Assembly: GCA_025924495.1 (NCBI GenBank)
Contig: JAICIG010000159.1
Span: 1-15,631, forward strand
Direction: 5' to 3'
Source of the DNA: Pirellulales bacterium
Lineage (GTDB): Bacteria > Planctomycetota > Planctomycetia > Pirellulales > JAICIG01
Length of the DNA: 15,631 nt
Position numbers and translations under genes: made by a program. Shown here piece by piece: positions 1 through 6,418 of the stretch; the stretch's first letter is position 1; every line of letters begins with the position of its first letter. The notes beneath the pieces are model-generated. The model was not told where the DNA came from, made no database searches, and saw only the letters and a list, made by a program, of their open reading frames with translations.

Positions 1-33
1 AGCGACTCGTAAGCAGCCTGCCGCCGCCCGCAC
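1..33 (-). CDS. Possible 5' end of the next leftward gene (hypF candidate)
   Basis: A GTG codon at 33, seven bases past the SIS gene stop, opens a frame that runs off the left edge for 11 codons (VRAAAGCLRVA). HypF proteins usually start with a short tail followed by a first acylphosphatase strand of the type LRVxVxGxVQGVGFRP, and the visible LRVA would fit its start. HypF is the only core Hyp protein not otherwise present, and this is a position where it could lie. Eleven codons cannot prove it: the GTG may be chance, and a short GCCCG/CGGGC inverted repeat just after the SIS stop could instead be part of a terminator. Confidence 0.2.
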   Translation of the reverse strand, partial: MRAAAGCLRVA

Positions 34-39
34 CGGGCG

Positions 40-1215
40 TCAGTCCAACTCGTTCAGGGCCAACCGCAGTATATGGTAAATCGACGCTTGAACTTCTTGA
101 ATCCGCGGGATGTAGTCGGATCGAACGACAAAGGAATAATCGGCGAGTTTTTCCTGAACGAAATCGCCGCCGTCGTAACCTGCGAGTCCCACGACGAGCA
201 TGCCGCGTTTTTTCGCCTCGCGCAAGGCGATCGAGACGTTCTTGGACTTTCCACTCGTCGAAATGCCGACGGCGACGTCCTGGGGACGACCATTCGCGAT
301 CAATTGCCGCAAGAAAACCAACTCGACGCCGACATCGTTGCTGATCGCGCTGAGATTGGCGGGTTCCAACGACAGCGAAATCGCGGGAATGGGTCGCATG
401 TCGTCCGGCGGCGCCACGCAATCGAGCATCAGGTCGTTCGCGTCGGTGGCCGAGCCTCCGTTGCCCATCGTCAACACGGCTCCGCCGGCATCGATCCTCT
501 GGCGGACGGCCAAAGCGGCTTCGGCTAGTAGTTCTCCCTGTTCCGCTGCGAATTGCGTCCTCAATCGCTCGTCTTCGGCCCCCTTTTGCCGGATCGAAGC
601 CGCGACATCCTTCAGCACGTCTCCGTGGCGCGCCGCTTCCTGCGATCCGAGAAAAGGATAGAGAAAATTTGCCGCCCCCACATCTTCTCCGCCCGTCTGC
701 CGCTCGAAAAACACATGGACCGTTTCCCACAAAGTGTGGTACATCAGCTCGGTCAGTTCCTGGTGGATGAACGGATCTTGCGAGGCGGCGGGCAGCGGTT
801 GATCGTCTAGCCGGCCCGGCCAGAGGCAGACGAGAGCTCCGCGACGGCACAATCGATCGAGCGCTGCGCTAAGATCGGCATCGCCTTGCGGCGGGGCGAA
901 GCCCATCGCAATGTCGTCGGGCCGCGCCAGCGCCTCGAGCATGCGATAGGGCGCCATGGAAAGATCGAGCGCCGGCAATGCTCGCTTACCGACGATCACT
1001 GGATGGACGAATTCGACGGAGACATGCTGTGCGTCGGTTGCATAGGCGCCCACGCCTGCCGCCAGCAGTCGCCCGCCGCGTCGAAAACGTTCGGCCATTT
1101 CCTGGCAGACGGCGGCCAGCGCCTGGCTGTATCTTGGAATGTATTCGCTCGAGATTCGGTTGCGCAACGCAAATTGTGAACTGACAAACTCGCGAATTTC
1201 ATCCACAGTGTGCAT
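40..1215 (-). CDS. Tandem SIS-domain protein (GmhA-like, two SIS domains)
   Basis: The 391-aa product has two sugar-isomerase (SIS) domains. The C-terminal one (about residues 220-391) keeps the phosphoheptose isomerase signature: GNGGSATDA at 251-259 and GISTSGKSKNV at 318-327, which bind sugar phosphate. The N-terminal one (about 30-170) aligns with the same fold through ATDAQHVSVEF at 59-69, but its phosphate loop reads GVGAYATD instead of GNGGSATD, so it is probably non-catalytic or altered. GmhA itself is about 190 aa, so this is a duplication. The start at 1215 (MHTVDEIREF) lies 14 bases past the hypE stop; earlier in-frame starts would lie inside hypE. Its position as fourth gene behind hypC, hypD and hypE suggests a role with the hydrogenase. 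I recall SIS or phosphoheptose isomerase genes next to group 1h clusters elsewhere, but what they do there is not known to me. Confidence 0.85.
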   Translation of the reverse strand: MHTVDEIREFVSSQFALRNRISSEYIPRYSQALAAVCQEMAERFRRGGRLLAAGVGAYATDAQHVSVEFVHPVIVGKRALPALDLSMAPYRMLEALARPDDIAMGFAPPQGDADLSAALDRLCRRGALVCLWPGRLDDQPLPAASQDPFIHQELTELMYHTLWETVHVFFERQTGGEDVGAANFLYPFLGSQEAARHGDVLKDVAASIRQKGAEDERLRTQFAAEQGELLAEAALAVRQRIDAGGAVLTMGNGGSATDANDLMLDCVAPPDDMRPIPAISLSLEPANLSAISNDVGVELVFLRQLIANGRPQDVAVGISTSGKSKNVSIALREAKKRGMLVVGLAGYDGGDFVQEKLADYSFVVRSDYIPRIQEVQASIYHILRLALNELD

Positions 1216-1229
1216 AGGGCCATGTTCGC

Positions 1230-2315
1230 TCAGCAGATGCGAGGCAAGGGATCGCCGATCAACATATCGACTACCCGCACGCCGCCGTAAGAGGCCCGGG
1301 CCAGCACTCTTGCGACCGTGCCCTGCTGGAGCTCGCCCAACAAACATGCTCGCTCCCCTCCGGGCGTTGAAAGCAGCGTTGCGAGCGCCGACTGAGCTGC
1401 GTCCTCGGCAACCACGGCGATGAATTGTCCCTCATTGGCGACCTGCAGCGGATCGAGTCCCAGCAGTTCGCAGGCCCCGCGAACGTTGTCGTCGACCGGG
1501 ATCGACTCCTCATCGATGATCACGGTCATTTGCGCGTCGCGGGCCAACTCGTTCAGCACGGTCGCCGCTCCGCCGCGCGTGGCGTCGCGCATCCACTTGA
1601 CTTGTGCGCCGCAACTTTCCAGCAACGCCTCGGTCATTTGTGCGAGCGGGCGCGTATCGGAACAGATGTCAGTCTCGATGTCGAGTTCTGCGCGGGCGAG
1701 CATGATCGCCATACCATGGTTGCCGATCGGCCCGGAAAGCAAGACGCGGTCGCCTGGGCAAACGCGGTCGGCGCCTAAGTTCGCGTGAGCATTCATTGCG
1801 CCCAGGCCGGTCGTGCAAATGTACAAGCCATCGGCCTTGCCATGCTCGACGACCTTGGTATCGCCCGCTACGACCGGCAGACCCAATCGCTGCGCCGCTT
1901 GGGCCATCGCGGTAATTTCCTGCCGAAGAATCTCCGCGGGCAAACCGGCTTCGAGAATCAACGAGGCGGTAATGGCGACCGGCCTGGCGCCGGAGACCGC
2001 CAGGTCATTGACCGTGCCGTTGATCGCCAATTCGCCGATCGAGCCGCCCGGAAAGCGCAATGGCTGCACGACGAAGCTGTCGGTGGTGATCGCCAAGGCG
2101 GTCGCTTGCGCTGGCAGAATGGCGGCATCGCAGAGCGGATTGAGCCAGGAATTGGACAACAGCGGCCGAACCAGACCTTCGATCAGCCGCCGCGAGGCTT
2201 CTCCGCCGGCGCCGTGCGCCATAGAAATCTGCTTATCGTGAAACGCCACAGCCCCAATCGCCGAATGCAGCGTTTCAGGATTCCGAGTGTCACCCAACGC
2301 GTTTATCATTCCCAT
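1230..2315 (-). CDS. hypE: Hydrogenase maturation factor HypE
   Basis: HypE dehydrates the carbamoyl group that HypF puts on its C-terminal cysteine, giving the thiocyanate that becomes the cyanide ligands of the active-site iron. The 361-aa product ends in the diagnostic PRIC, with Cys361 as acceptor. It has the AIRS/PurM-type ATP-binding fold: AHGAGGEA at 33-40, FPGGSIGELAINGTVNDLAVSGA at 88-110 split over the usual loop, GDTKVV, and RDATRGG. The start chosen is ATG 2315, eight bases past the hypD stop; a second ATG at 2309 and one at 2222 (just before AHGAGG) are alternatives, since the first ~30 residues are outside the conserved core. Cytoplasmic, and acts with the HypC-HypD complex encoded just upstream. 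Confidence 0.96.
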   Translation of the reverse strand: MGMINALGDTRNPETLHSAIGAVAFHDKQISMAHGAGGEASRRLIEGLVRPLLSNSWLNPLCDAAILPAQATALAITTDSFVVQPLRFPGGSIGELAINGTVNDLAVSGARPVAITASLILEAGLPAEILRQEITAMAQAAQRLGLPVVAGDTKVVEHGKADGLYICTTGLGAMNAHANLGADRVCPGDRVLLSGPIGNHGMAIMLARAELDIETDICSDTRPLAQMTEALLESCGAQVKWMRDATRGGAATVLNELARDAQMTVIIDEESIPVDDNVRGACELLGLDPLQVANEGQFIAVVAEDAAQSALATLLSTPGGERACLLGELQQGTVARVLARASYGGVRVVDMLIGDPLPRIC

Positions 2316-2323
2316 CGCCCCCG

Positions 2324-3439
2324 TTACCCTGTCACCGTCGGCAGCGACACTCGCCCGTATTTGAAATGCGCGGCGCAGGCGCCCTCGGACGACACCATCA
2401 GCGCGCCGATCGGGCGCTCGGGAGTGCATTGGCCGCCGAACAACTTGCACTCGTGAGGCTTGAGGACTCCTTTGAGCACTTCGCCGCATTGGGCCGCTTT
2501 GGGGTCGGCTACGCTCACTCCGCGGATCGACATGGTTTTTTCGGCATCCCAGGCGGCGAAATCGTCGCGAATGCGCAGCGCGGATTGAGAAATGAAGCCC
2601 AGCCCTCGCCACTCGAAGTGCGGACGAACTTCGAAGACTTCGGCGAGCGCTTTGAGCGCAGGCAAGTTCCCTTGCCAAGGCACGGCGCGTCCGTATTGGT
2701 TTTCAACTTTGTTCTCGCCCGCGCGCAGTTGGCGCAGAATCATCACGAGAGACTGCAAGATATCGGCCGGCTCAAAGCCGGAGACGACAATCGGGCAGCG
2801 ATAGTCTCGAGCGATAAACTCGTAGGGCCGACAGCCGATTACCGTCGATACATGTCCAGGACCGATAAACCCATCGAGCCGCATATCCGGCGAATCGAGA
2901 ATCGCCCGGATCGCTGGAATGATGGTGACATGGTTGCAGAACACGGCGAAGTTTGTCACGCCCAGCGCGCGAGCCTTTAGCAGGGTTAACGCGGTCGACG
3001 GCGCCGTCGTTTCGAAGCCAATCGCGAAGAACACCACTCGCCGCTGTGGGTTCTGCTGCGCAATCCGCAGGGCATCCAAGGGCGAATAGACGATCCGTAC
3101 ATCGGCGCCGCGGGCCTTGCTTTCCAGCGGGCTGCCTTGCGAGCCCGGCACGCGCATCATGTCGCCGAAAGCGGTAAAGATGCATTCCGGATCGTTGGCC
3201 AACTCCAGTCCGTCGTCCATGCGTCCCATCGGAAGCACGCACACCGGGCAGCCTGGGCCGTGAATCAATTCGACATTATGCGGCAGCAATTCCTTGAGAC
3301 CGAACCGAAAGATAGCATGCGTATGTCCCCCGCACACTTCCATGATTCGGTAATGTCGGCCGGTTTCTGCCAGGCTGCGAATCTCATTCAATGCCCGGCG
3401 CAGCACTTCAGGGTTGCGAAACTCATCGACGTACTTCAT
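2324..3439 (-). CDS. hypD: Hydrogenase maturation factor HypD
   Basis: HypD is the [4Fe-4S] scaffold on which, together with HypC, the Fe(CN)2CO group is built. The 371-aa length is typical. Visible motifs are CGGHTH at 36-41, GPGCPVC at 61-67 (the redox cysteine pair), GFETTAP at 141-147, and four cysteines in the C-terminal part (318, 331, 338, 355) that match the cluster ligands. The start ATG lies one base after the hypC TGA, so translation is probably coupled, which suits the 1:1 HypCD complex. All key residues are present, so it should be functional. Confidence 0.97.
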   Translation of the reverse strand: MKYVDEFRNPEVLRRALNEIRSLAETGRHYRIMEVCGGHTHAIFRFGLKELLPHNVELIHGPGCPVCVLPMGRMDDGLELANDPECIFTAFGDMMRVPGSQGSPLESKARGADVRIVYSPLDALRIAQQNPQRRVVFFAIGFETTAPSTALTLLKARALGVTNFAVFCNHVTIIPAIRAILDSPDMRLDGFIGPGHVSTVIGCRPYEFIARDYRCPIVVSGFEPADILQSLVMILRQLRAGENKVENQYGRAVPWQGNLPALKALAEVFEVRPHFEWRGLGFISQSALRIRDDFAAWDAEKTMSIRGVSVADPKAAQCGEVLKGVLKPHECKLFGGQCTPERPIGALMVSSEGACAAHFKYGRVSLPTVTG

Positions 3440-3440
3440 G

Positions 3441-3716
3441 TCAAGCGCCTTCGCCCAGAGAATCCGCCACTTCGTCGCGCGCTTCGCTGGCCGCTCCCAA
3501 TTGCATCAGTAACTCGAGTTGTTCTGTTGCCTGATCTTGACTGATTTTGCTCATGGCAAAGCCGACGTGGACCAGCACCCAGTCGCCCAGACGCGGAGGA
3601 TCCTCATCCAGCAAAGCGATGTTGACCTTGCGTCGCACGCCGAGGATGTCGACGGTCGCCTGCTGGCTCCCGTCATGGCAGAGGTCGCTGATCTGGGCAG
3701 GAATCGCCAGGCACAT
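3441..3716 (-). CDS. hypC: Hydrogenase maturation chaperone HypC
   Basis: HypC binds HypD and carries the iron group to the apo large subunit. The 91-aa product starts with MCLAIPAQI; Cys2 is the essential ligand once Met1 is removed, which fixes the start at 3716 even though the frame is open further upstream. His50 in VLVHVGFAM is the second conserved residue. The C-terminal tail after residue 72 is acidic and not conserved. First gene of the leftward operon, with a 5' leader of about 70 bases if the promoter at 3794-3822 is right. A GTGGGAAG stretch lies only two bases before the start, so ribosome binding may be weak. Confidence 0.96.
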   Translation of the reverse strand: MCLAIPAQISDLCHDGSQQATVDILGVRRKVNIALLDEDPPRLGDWVLVHVGFAMSKISQDQATEQLELLMQLGAASEARDEVADSLGEGA

Positions 3717-3781
3717 ACTTCCCACTCGGCAAGGAAATGTTACGAGCGCGGTCGGATAGACCGACATGCACGGCATTAACC

Positions 3782-3827
3782 GCATGTTCCCGAATTGTTG
3801 AACCGATCGCTCAGACTGTCAACATGC
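3782..3827. promoter_or_regulatory. Nested inverted repeats over the hypC promoter (candidate operator)
   Basis: GCATGTT at 3782-3788 is repeated inverted as AACATGC at 3821-3827, and TGTTGA at 3796-3801 is repeated inverted as TCAACA at 3819-3824. The outer arms sit at the expected transcription start and at the -35 of the leftward promoter; the inner arms overlap the -10 and -35. Such placement would suit a repressor or a DNA-bending regulator. The arms are short (7 and 6 bases) and far apart, so chance is possible. Confidence 0.3.
3794..3822 (-). promoter_or_regulatory. Candidate sigma-70 promoter of hypCDE-SIS operon
   Basis: Read on the minus strand, TTGACA (3822-3817, a perfect -35) is followed by a 17-base spacer and AACAAT (3799-3794, four of six -10 bases). 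Transcription would start near 3787, giving a leader of about 70 bases to hypC. The leader contains a small inverted repeat CGGTC-GGATA-GACCG near 3750-3765. Confidence 0.5.
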
Positions 3828-4004
3828 CGGGCGCCGCGACGTCCATCTATCCCTCCTTCTTGCTGCCAGGAGAATCGCGACGAAAGACAAGCAAAATGGC
3901 ATAGTTGCGGAGAAGTCGCCCGATAGGATGGACTTCATGCTGGAATAGCGTCGCTCCTTGACTCGCAGCAGCGGCGCGGGTTGTTTTGTGGCCGGTGCAT
4001 TAAT

Positions 4005-4033
4005 TTGACCAATCGTGGCGGAAACGTCACAAT
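4005..4033 (+). promoter_or_regulatory. Candidate promoter of hypAB and the hydrogenase operon
   Basis: TTGACC at 4005-4010, a 17-base spacer and CACAAT at 4028-4033 give a partial sigma-70 match (five of six and four of six). The start would fall near 4040, leaving a leader of about 45 bases. A second weaker candidate is TTGACT at 3958-3963 with TTGTTT 17 bases on. A GAAGGG Shine-Dalgarno lies at 4074-4079 before the hypA ATG. Confidence 0.35.
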
Positions 4034-4087
4034 GCACGCGGACGTCGGCCCCAGGATCTTCGCAGCCCATTTCTGAAGGGATCGACG

Positions 4088-4453
4088 ATGCACGAGCTTT
4101 CGATCGCCAGTTGTCTGGTCGACACGGCCTGCGAAGCGGCCGCTCGTGAAGGGAACGTCCGCGTGACGAAGTTGGCGCTCCGCGTCGGAGCGCTGTCAGG
4201 CGTCGTCAAAGAAGCCCTGCAATTCTGCTTCGATCAGTCCGCCGAAGGCACTGCCTGCGAAGGGGCTTTGCTGGAGATCGAAGAAATTCCCATCAGCGTC
4301 ATGTGTCCGCGCTGCCAGTCGCAGCAAGTGTTGCCCAATTTATCGCATTTCAGTTGCCCCGAGTGCGGAACTCCGACGCCGCAGATTGTCAGCGGCCAGG
4401 AATTGGAGTTGGCGTCCATAGAGGTATTGCCGAATGCAACCGCGCATCGTTGA
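4088..4453 (+). CDS. hypA: Hydrogenase nickel incorporation protein HypA
   Basis: HypA delivers nickel to the large subunit together with HypB. The 121-aa product begins MHELSIA; the N-terminal Met-His-Glu binds nickel. The zinc site is made of CPRC (Cys73, Cys76) and CPEC (Cys90, Cys93). Length and motif spacing are normal. The start is fixed by the MHE motif and a GAAGGG ribosome site nine bases or so upstream. First gene of the rightward operon; its last 20 bases overlap hypB. Confidence 0.96.
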   Translation: MHELSIASCLVDTACEAAAREGNVRVTKLALRVGALSGVVKEALQFCFDQSAEGTACEGALLEIEEIPISVMCPRCQSQQVLPNLSHFSCPECGTPTPQIVSGQELELASIEVLPNATAHR

Positions 4454-5159
4454 ACTGCGTACCAAGATTCTGAAGAAGAACGACGAGCTGGCGCGGGATA
4501 TGCGTGCAGAATTCGCGCGGCGCGGGGTGTTCGTGGTGAATATCGTCTCGGGGCCGGGAGCCGGCAAGACGGAACTATTGAAGCGCACGCTCGAGATGCT
4601 GTCGTCCGAATTGCGAGTAGCGGCCGTCGTCGGCGATCTGGCGACCGAGAACGACGCGAAGCGGCTAGCCGCGAGCGGCGCGCCCGTGAAGCAGATTCTG
4701 ACAGGTACGATGTGTCACCTGGAAGCGGAGATGGTGAGCAACGCAATTTCCGGCTGGGACCTCGATCAGATCGACGTGCTGTTCATTGAAAATGTCGGCA
4801 ACCTGGTTTGCCCGTCGAGTTGGGATCTCGGAGAAGATCTCCGCGTGCTGTTATGCGCGTCGACCGAGGGGGAAGACAAGCCGCTGAAGTATCCCACGCT
4901 GATCAACACGGCGGATCTGGTGGTGCTAAGCAAGATGGATTTGGCCGCAGCCGTCGACTTCGACGTGGCCGCTGCCTTAGGGAATATCCAACAGGTGCGT
5001 CCCGGGGCGCCCATATTGCAGGTTTCCGCAAAGACCGGACAAGGGATGGCGGAATGGATTAGCCATCTCTATCAGCGGCGCAAGGAAAAGCTTCGCGAGG
5101 CGGGCCAACAGCGACAGCAAGGCCAGCGCAATCAAGCAGCAGTCGGGATGGCGAATTAG
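4434..5159 (+). CDS. hypB: Hydrogenase maturation GTPase HypB
   Basis: HypB is the SIMIBI-class GTPase that gates nickel transfer from HypA. The 241-aa product has the P-loop GPGAGKT (40-46, ending at Thr46), GDLATENDA at 67-75, the metal site residues Cys94 and His95 plus Cys126, and SKMD at 166-169 in place of the base-recognition NKxD. It lacks the N-terminal CxxGCxC nickel motif and the His-rich stretch that store nickel in some HypBs, so it should act as a plain GTPase. The C-terminal 20 residues are rich in Gln and Arg and not conserved. Start at 4434, overlapping hypA by 20 bases, supported by GAGGT at 4421-4425. Confidence 0.96.
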   Translation: MQPRIVELRTKILKKNDELARDMRAEFARRGVFVVNIVSGPGAGKTELLKRTLEMLSSELRVAAVVGDLATENDAKRLAASGAPVKQILTGTMCHLEAEMVSNAISGWDLDQIDVLFIENVGNLVCPSSWDLGEDLRVLLCASTEGEDKPLKYPTLINTADLVVLSKMDLAAAVDFDVAAALGNIQQVRPGAPILQVSAKTGQGMAEWISHLYQRRKEKLREAGQQRQQGQRNQAAVGMAN

Positions 5160-5246
5160 TCACTACGGCGGCACAGGCAACGATCAAGCAGTCGCTGGGG
5201 GGCAATAGCAAACGCGTTATTAGTGCACTGAACGAAAGGATATCGG

Positions 5247-5262
5247 CTCGCGCGAGCGCGAG
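5247..5262 (+). other. GC-rich hairpin between hypB and the hydrogenase small subunit
   Basis: CTCGCGC-GA-GCGCGAG can form a seven-base stem (or six with a CGAG tetraloop) inside the 172-bp hypB-small subunit gap (5160-5331). It is followed by only three T residues, so it is not a strong terminator. It could be an attenuator or an mRNA end stabilising the structural-gene part of the transcript. No convincing promoter was seen in the gap. Confidence 0.35.
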
Positions 5263-5331
5263 TTTCGGTCTGCTGAAAAGGCGAGCGAGATCGGCCAAGG
5301 GGTTCCCCGCTACCGATGGAGTGACGCAATC

Positions 5332-6414
5332 ATGGCAGAAACGACGACGCCTCTGAAACCGCACGACGGCCGTCCGCCCGCGGTCAAAGAAATTCATATC
5401 CTCTGGATCACCGCCGGGCTAAGTTGCGACGGCGATTCCGTGTCAGTGACAGCCGCCATGCAGCCCAGCATCGAGGACGTCGTGCTCGGAGCCGTCCCGG
5501 GCTTGCCCAAAGTGCACCTGCATAACCCGGTGCTGGCTTATGAAGTCGGCGACGACTTCATGAAATATTGGCATCTGGCCGATCAAGGCAAGCTCGAGCC
5601 GTTCGTGCTGGTAGTGGAAGGCTCGATCCCCAATGAGGAAATCAAGGAGGAGGGCTATTGGGCCGCCTTGGGAACCGATGAAAACACGGGCCAGCCGATT
5701 ACTACCTGCGAATGGATCGACCGCTTGGCGCCGAAAGCGCTAGCGGTAATCGCGGCAGGCACTTGCGCTGCGTACGGCGGCATCCATGCCATGGCGGGCA
5801 ATCCAACCGGCTGCATGGGGCTGGCCGATTATCTCGGGTGGAATTGGCGGTCAAAGGCCGGCTTGCCGATTGTGAACGTCCCCGGCTGCCCGGTGCAGCC
5901 CGACAATTTCACCGAAACGCTCTTGTACTTGCTTTATCAAGTCGCCGGCATCGCTCCGATGATTCCGCTCGACGACAAATTAAGACCGACCTGGCTGTTC
6001 GGCAAAACGGTCCACGAAGGCTGCGACCGCGCGGGGTATTACGAGCAGGGCGACTTCGCACACGAGTACGGCTCGCCGAAGTGTCTGGTCAAGGTCGGAT
6101 GCTGGGGGCCCGTAGTCAATTGCAACGTCACGAAGCGCGGCTGGATGGCCGGCATCGGCGGCTGCCCGAACGTGGGCGGCATTTGCATCGGCTGCACCAT
6201 GCCCGGCTTCCCCGACAAGTTCATGCCCTTCATGGACGAACCGCCGGGCGGCAGCATCTCCACGAACTTGGTAAAGAGCTACGGCGGCGTCATCCGCTGG
6301 CTGCGCCATTTCACCAACACGACGCTCAATAAAGAGCCCAAGTGGCGCCATCCTGGGCGCAAATTGGCCACCGGATATCACCAGACGACTTACGCCTCGG
6401 TAGAAAGGAAGTGA
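5332..6414 (+). CDS. hhyS: [NiFe]-hydrogenase small subunit, group 1h type
   Basis: This 360-aa subunit carries the Fe-S clusters that move electrons away from the active site. The proximal-cluster motif normally CxxC reads CDGD (Cys32, Asp35), the Asp-for-Cys change described for the Ralstonia eutropha actinobacterial-type hydrogenase; Cys145 and Cys186 (GCPVQP) complete the site. His228, Cys231, Cys251 and Cys257 fit the distal cluster; Cys264, Cys285 and Cys288 (CIGC) fit the medial one, with Cys278 an extra candidate ligand. There is no Tat signal (no RRxFxK) and no C-terminal anchor helix, so it is probably cytoplasmic or peripheral. Start at 5332 is supported by GGAG at 5318-5321. The large subunit follows after four bases. 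The symbol follows usage for group 1h enzymes in other bacteria. Confidence 0.95.
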   Translation: MAETTTPLKPHDGRPPAVKEIHILWITAGLSCDGDSVSVTAAMQPSIEDVVLGAVPGLPKVHLHNPVLAYEVGDDFMKYWHLADQGKLEPFVLVVEGSIPNEEIKEEGYWAALGTDENTGQPITTCEWIDRLAPKALAVIAAGTCAAYGGIHAMAGNPTGCMGLADYLGWNWRSKAGLPIVNVPGCPVQPDNFTETLLYLLYQVAGIAPMIPLDDKLRPTWLFGKTVHEGCDRAGYYEQGDFAHEYGSPKCLVKVGCWGPVVNCNVTKRGWMAGIGGCPNVGGICIGCTMPGFPDKFMPFMDEPPGGSISTNLVKSYGGVIRWLRHFTNTTLNKEPKWRHPGRKLATGYHQTTYASVERK

Positions 6415-6418
6415 AGCG

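Larger units (their letters stand above)
3717..4087. other. Divergent intergenic region between hypC and hypA
   Basis: This 371-bp region separates the two hyp operons and is the only large non-coding stretch in the hydrogenase locus. It contains the two candidate promoters and the inverted repeats listed separately. On the minus strand there are also two short frames: 3819-3938 (39 codons, with a hydrophobic stretch MPFCLSFVAILLAA) and 3811-3846 (11 codons) that is preceded by a near-perfect Shine-Dalgarno GAAGGAGGG at 3851-3859. Neither resembles anything I know. Confidence 0.7.

Noticed and set aside
1216..1347. Upstream extension of the SIS gene into hypE
   Set aside because: The extra N-terminal residues are antisense-free but overlap the hypE 3' end in another frame, look non-coding, and the start at 1215 gives a normal operon gap.
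2316..2678. 121-residue N-terminal extension of HypE
   Set aside because: It overlaps hypD in a different frame, is Arg/Ser-rich shadow sequence, and HypE relatives do not have it.
3717..3785. Longer HypC starting MRLMPCMSV
   Set aside because: HypC needs Cys at position 2 after the initiator Met, which only the start at 3716 gives.
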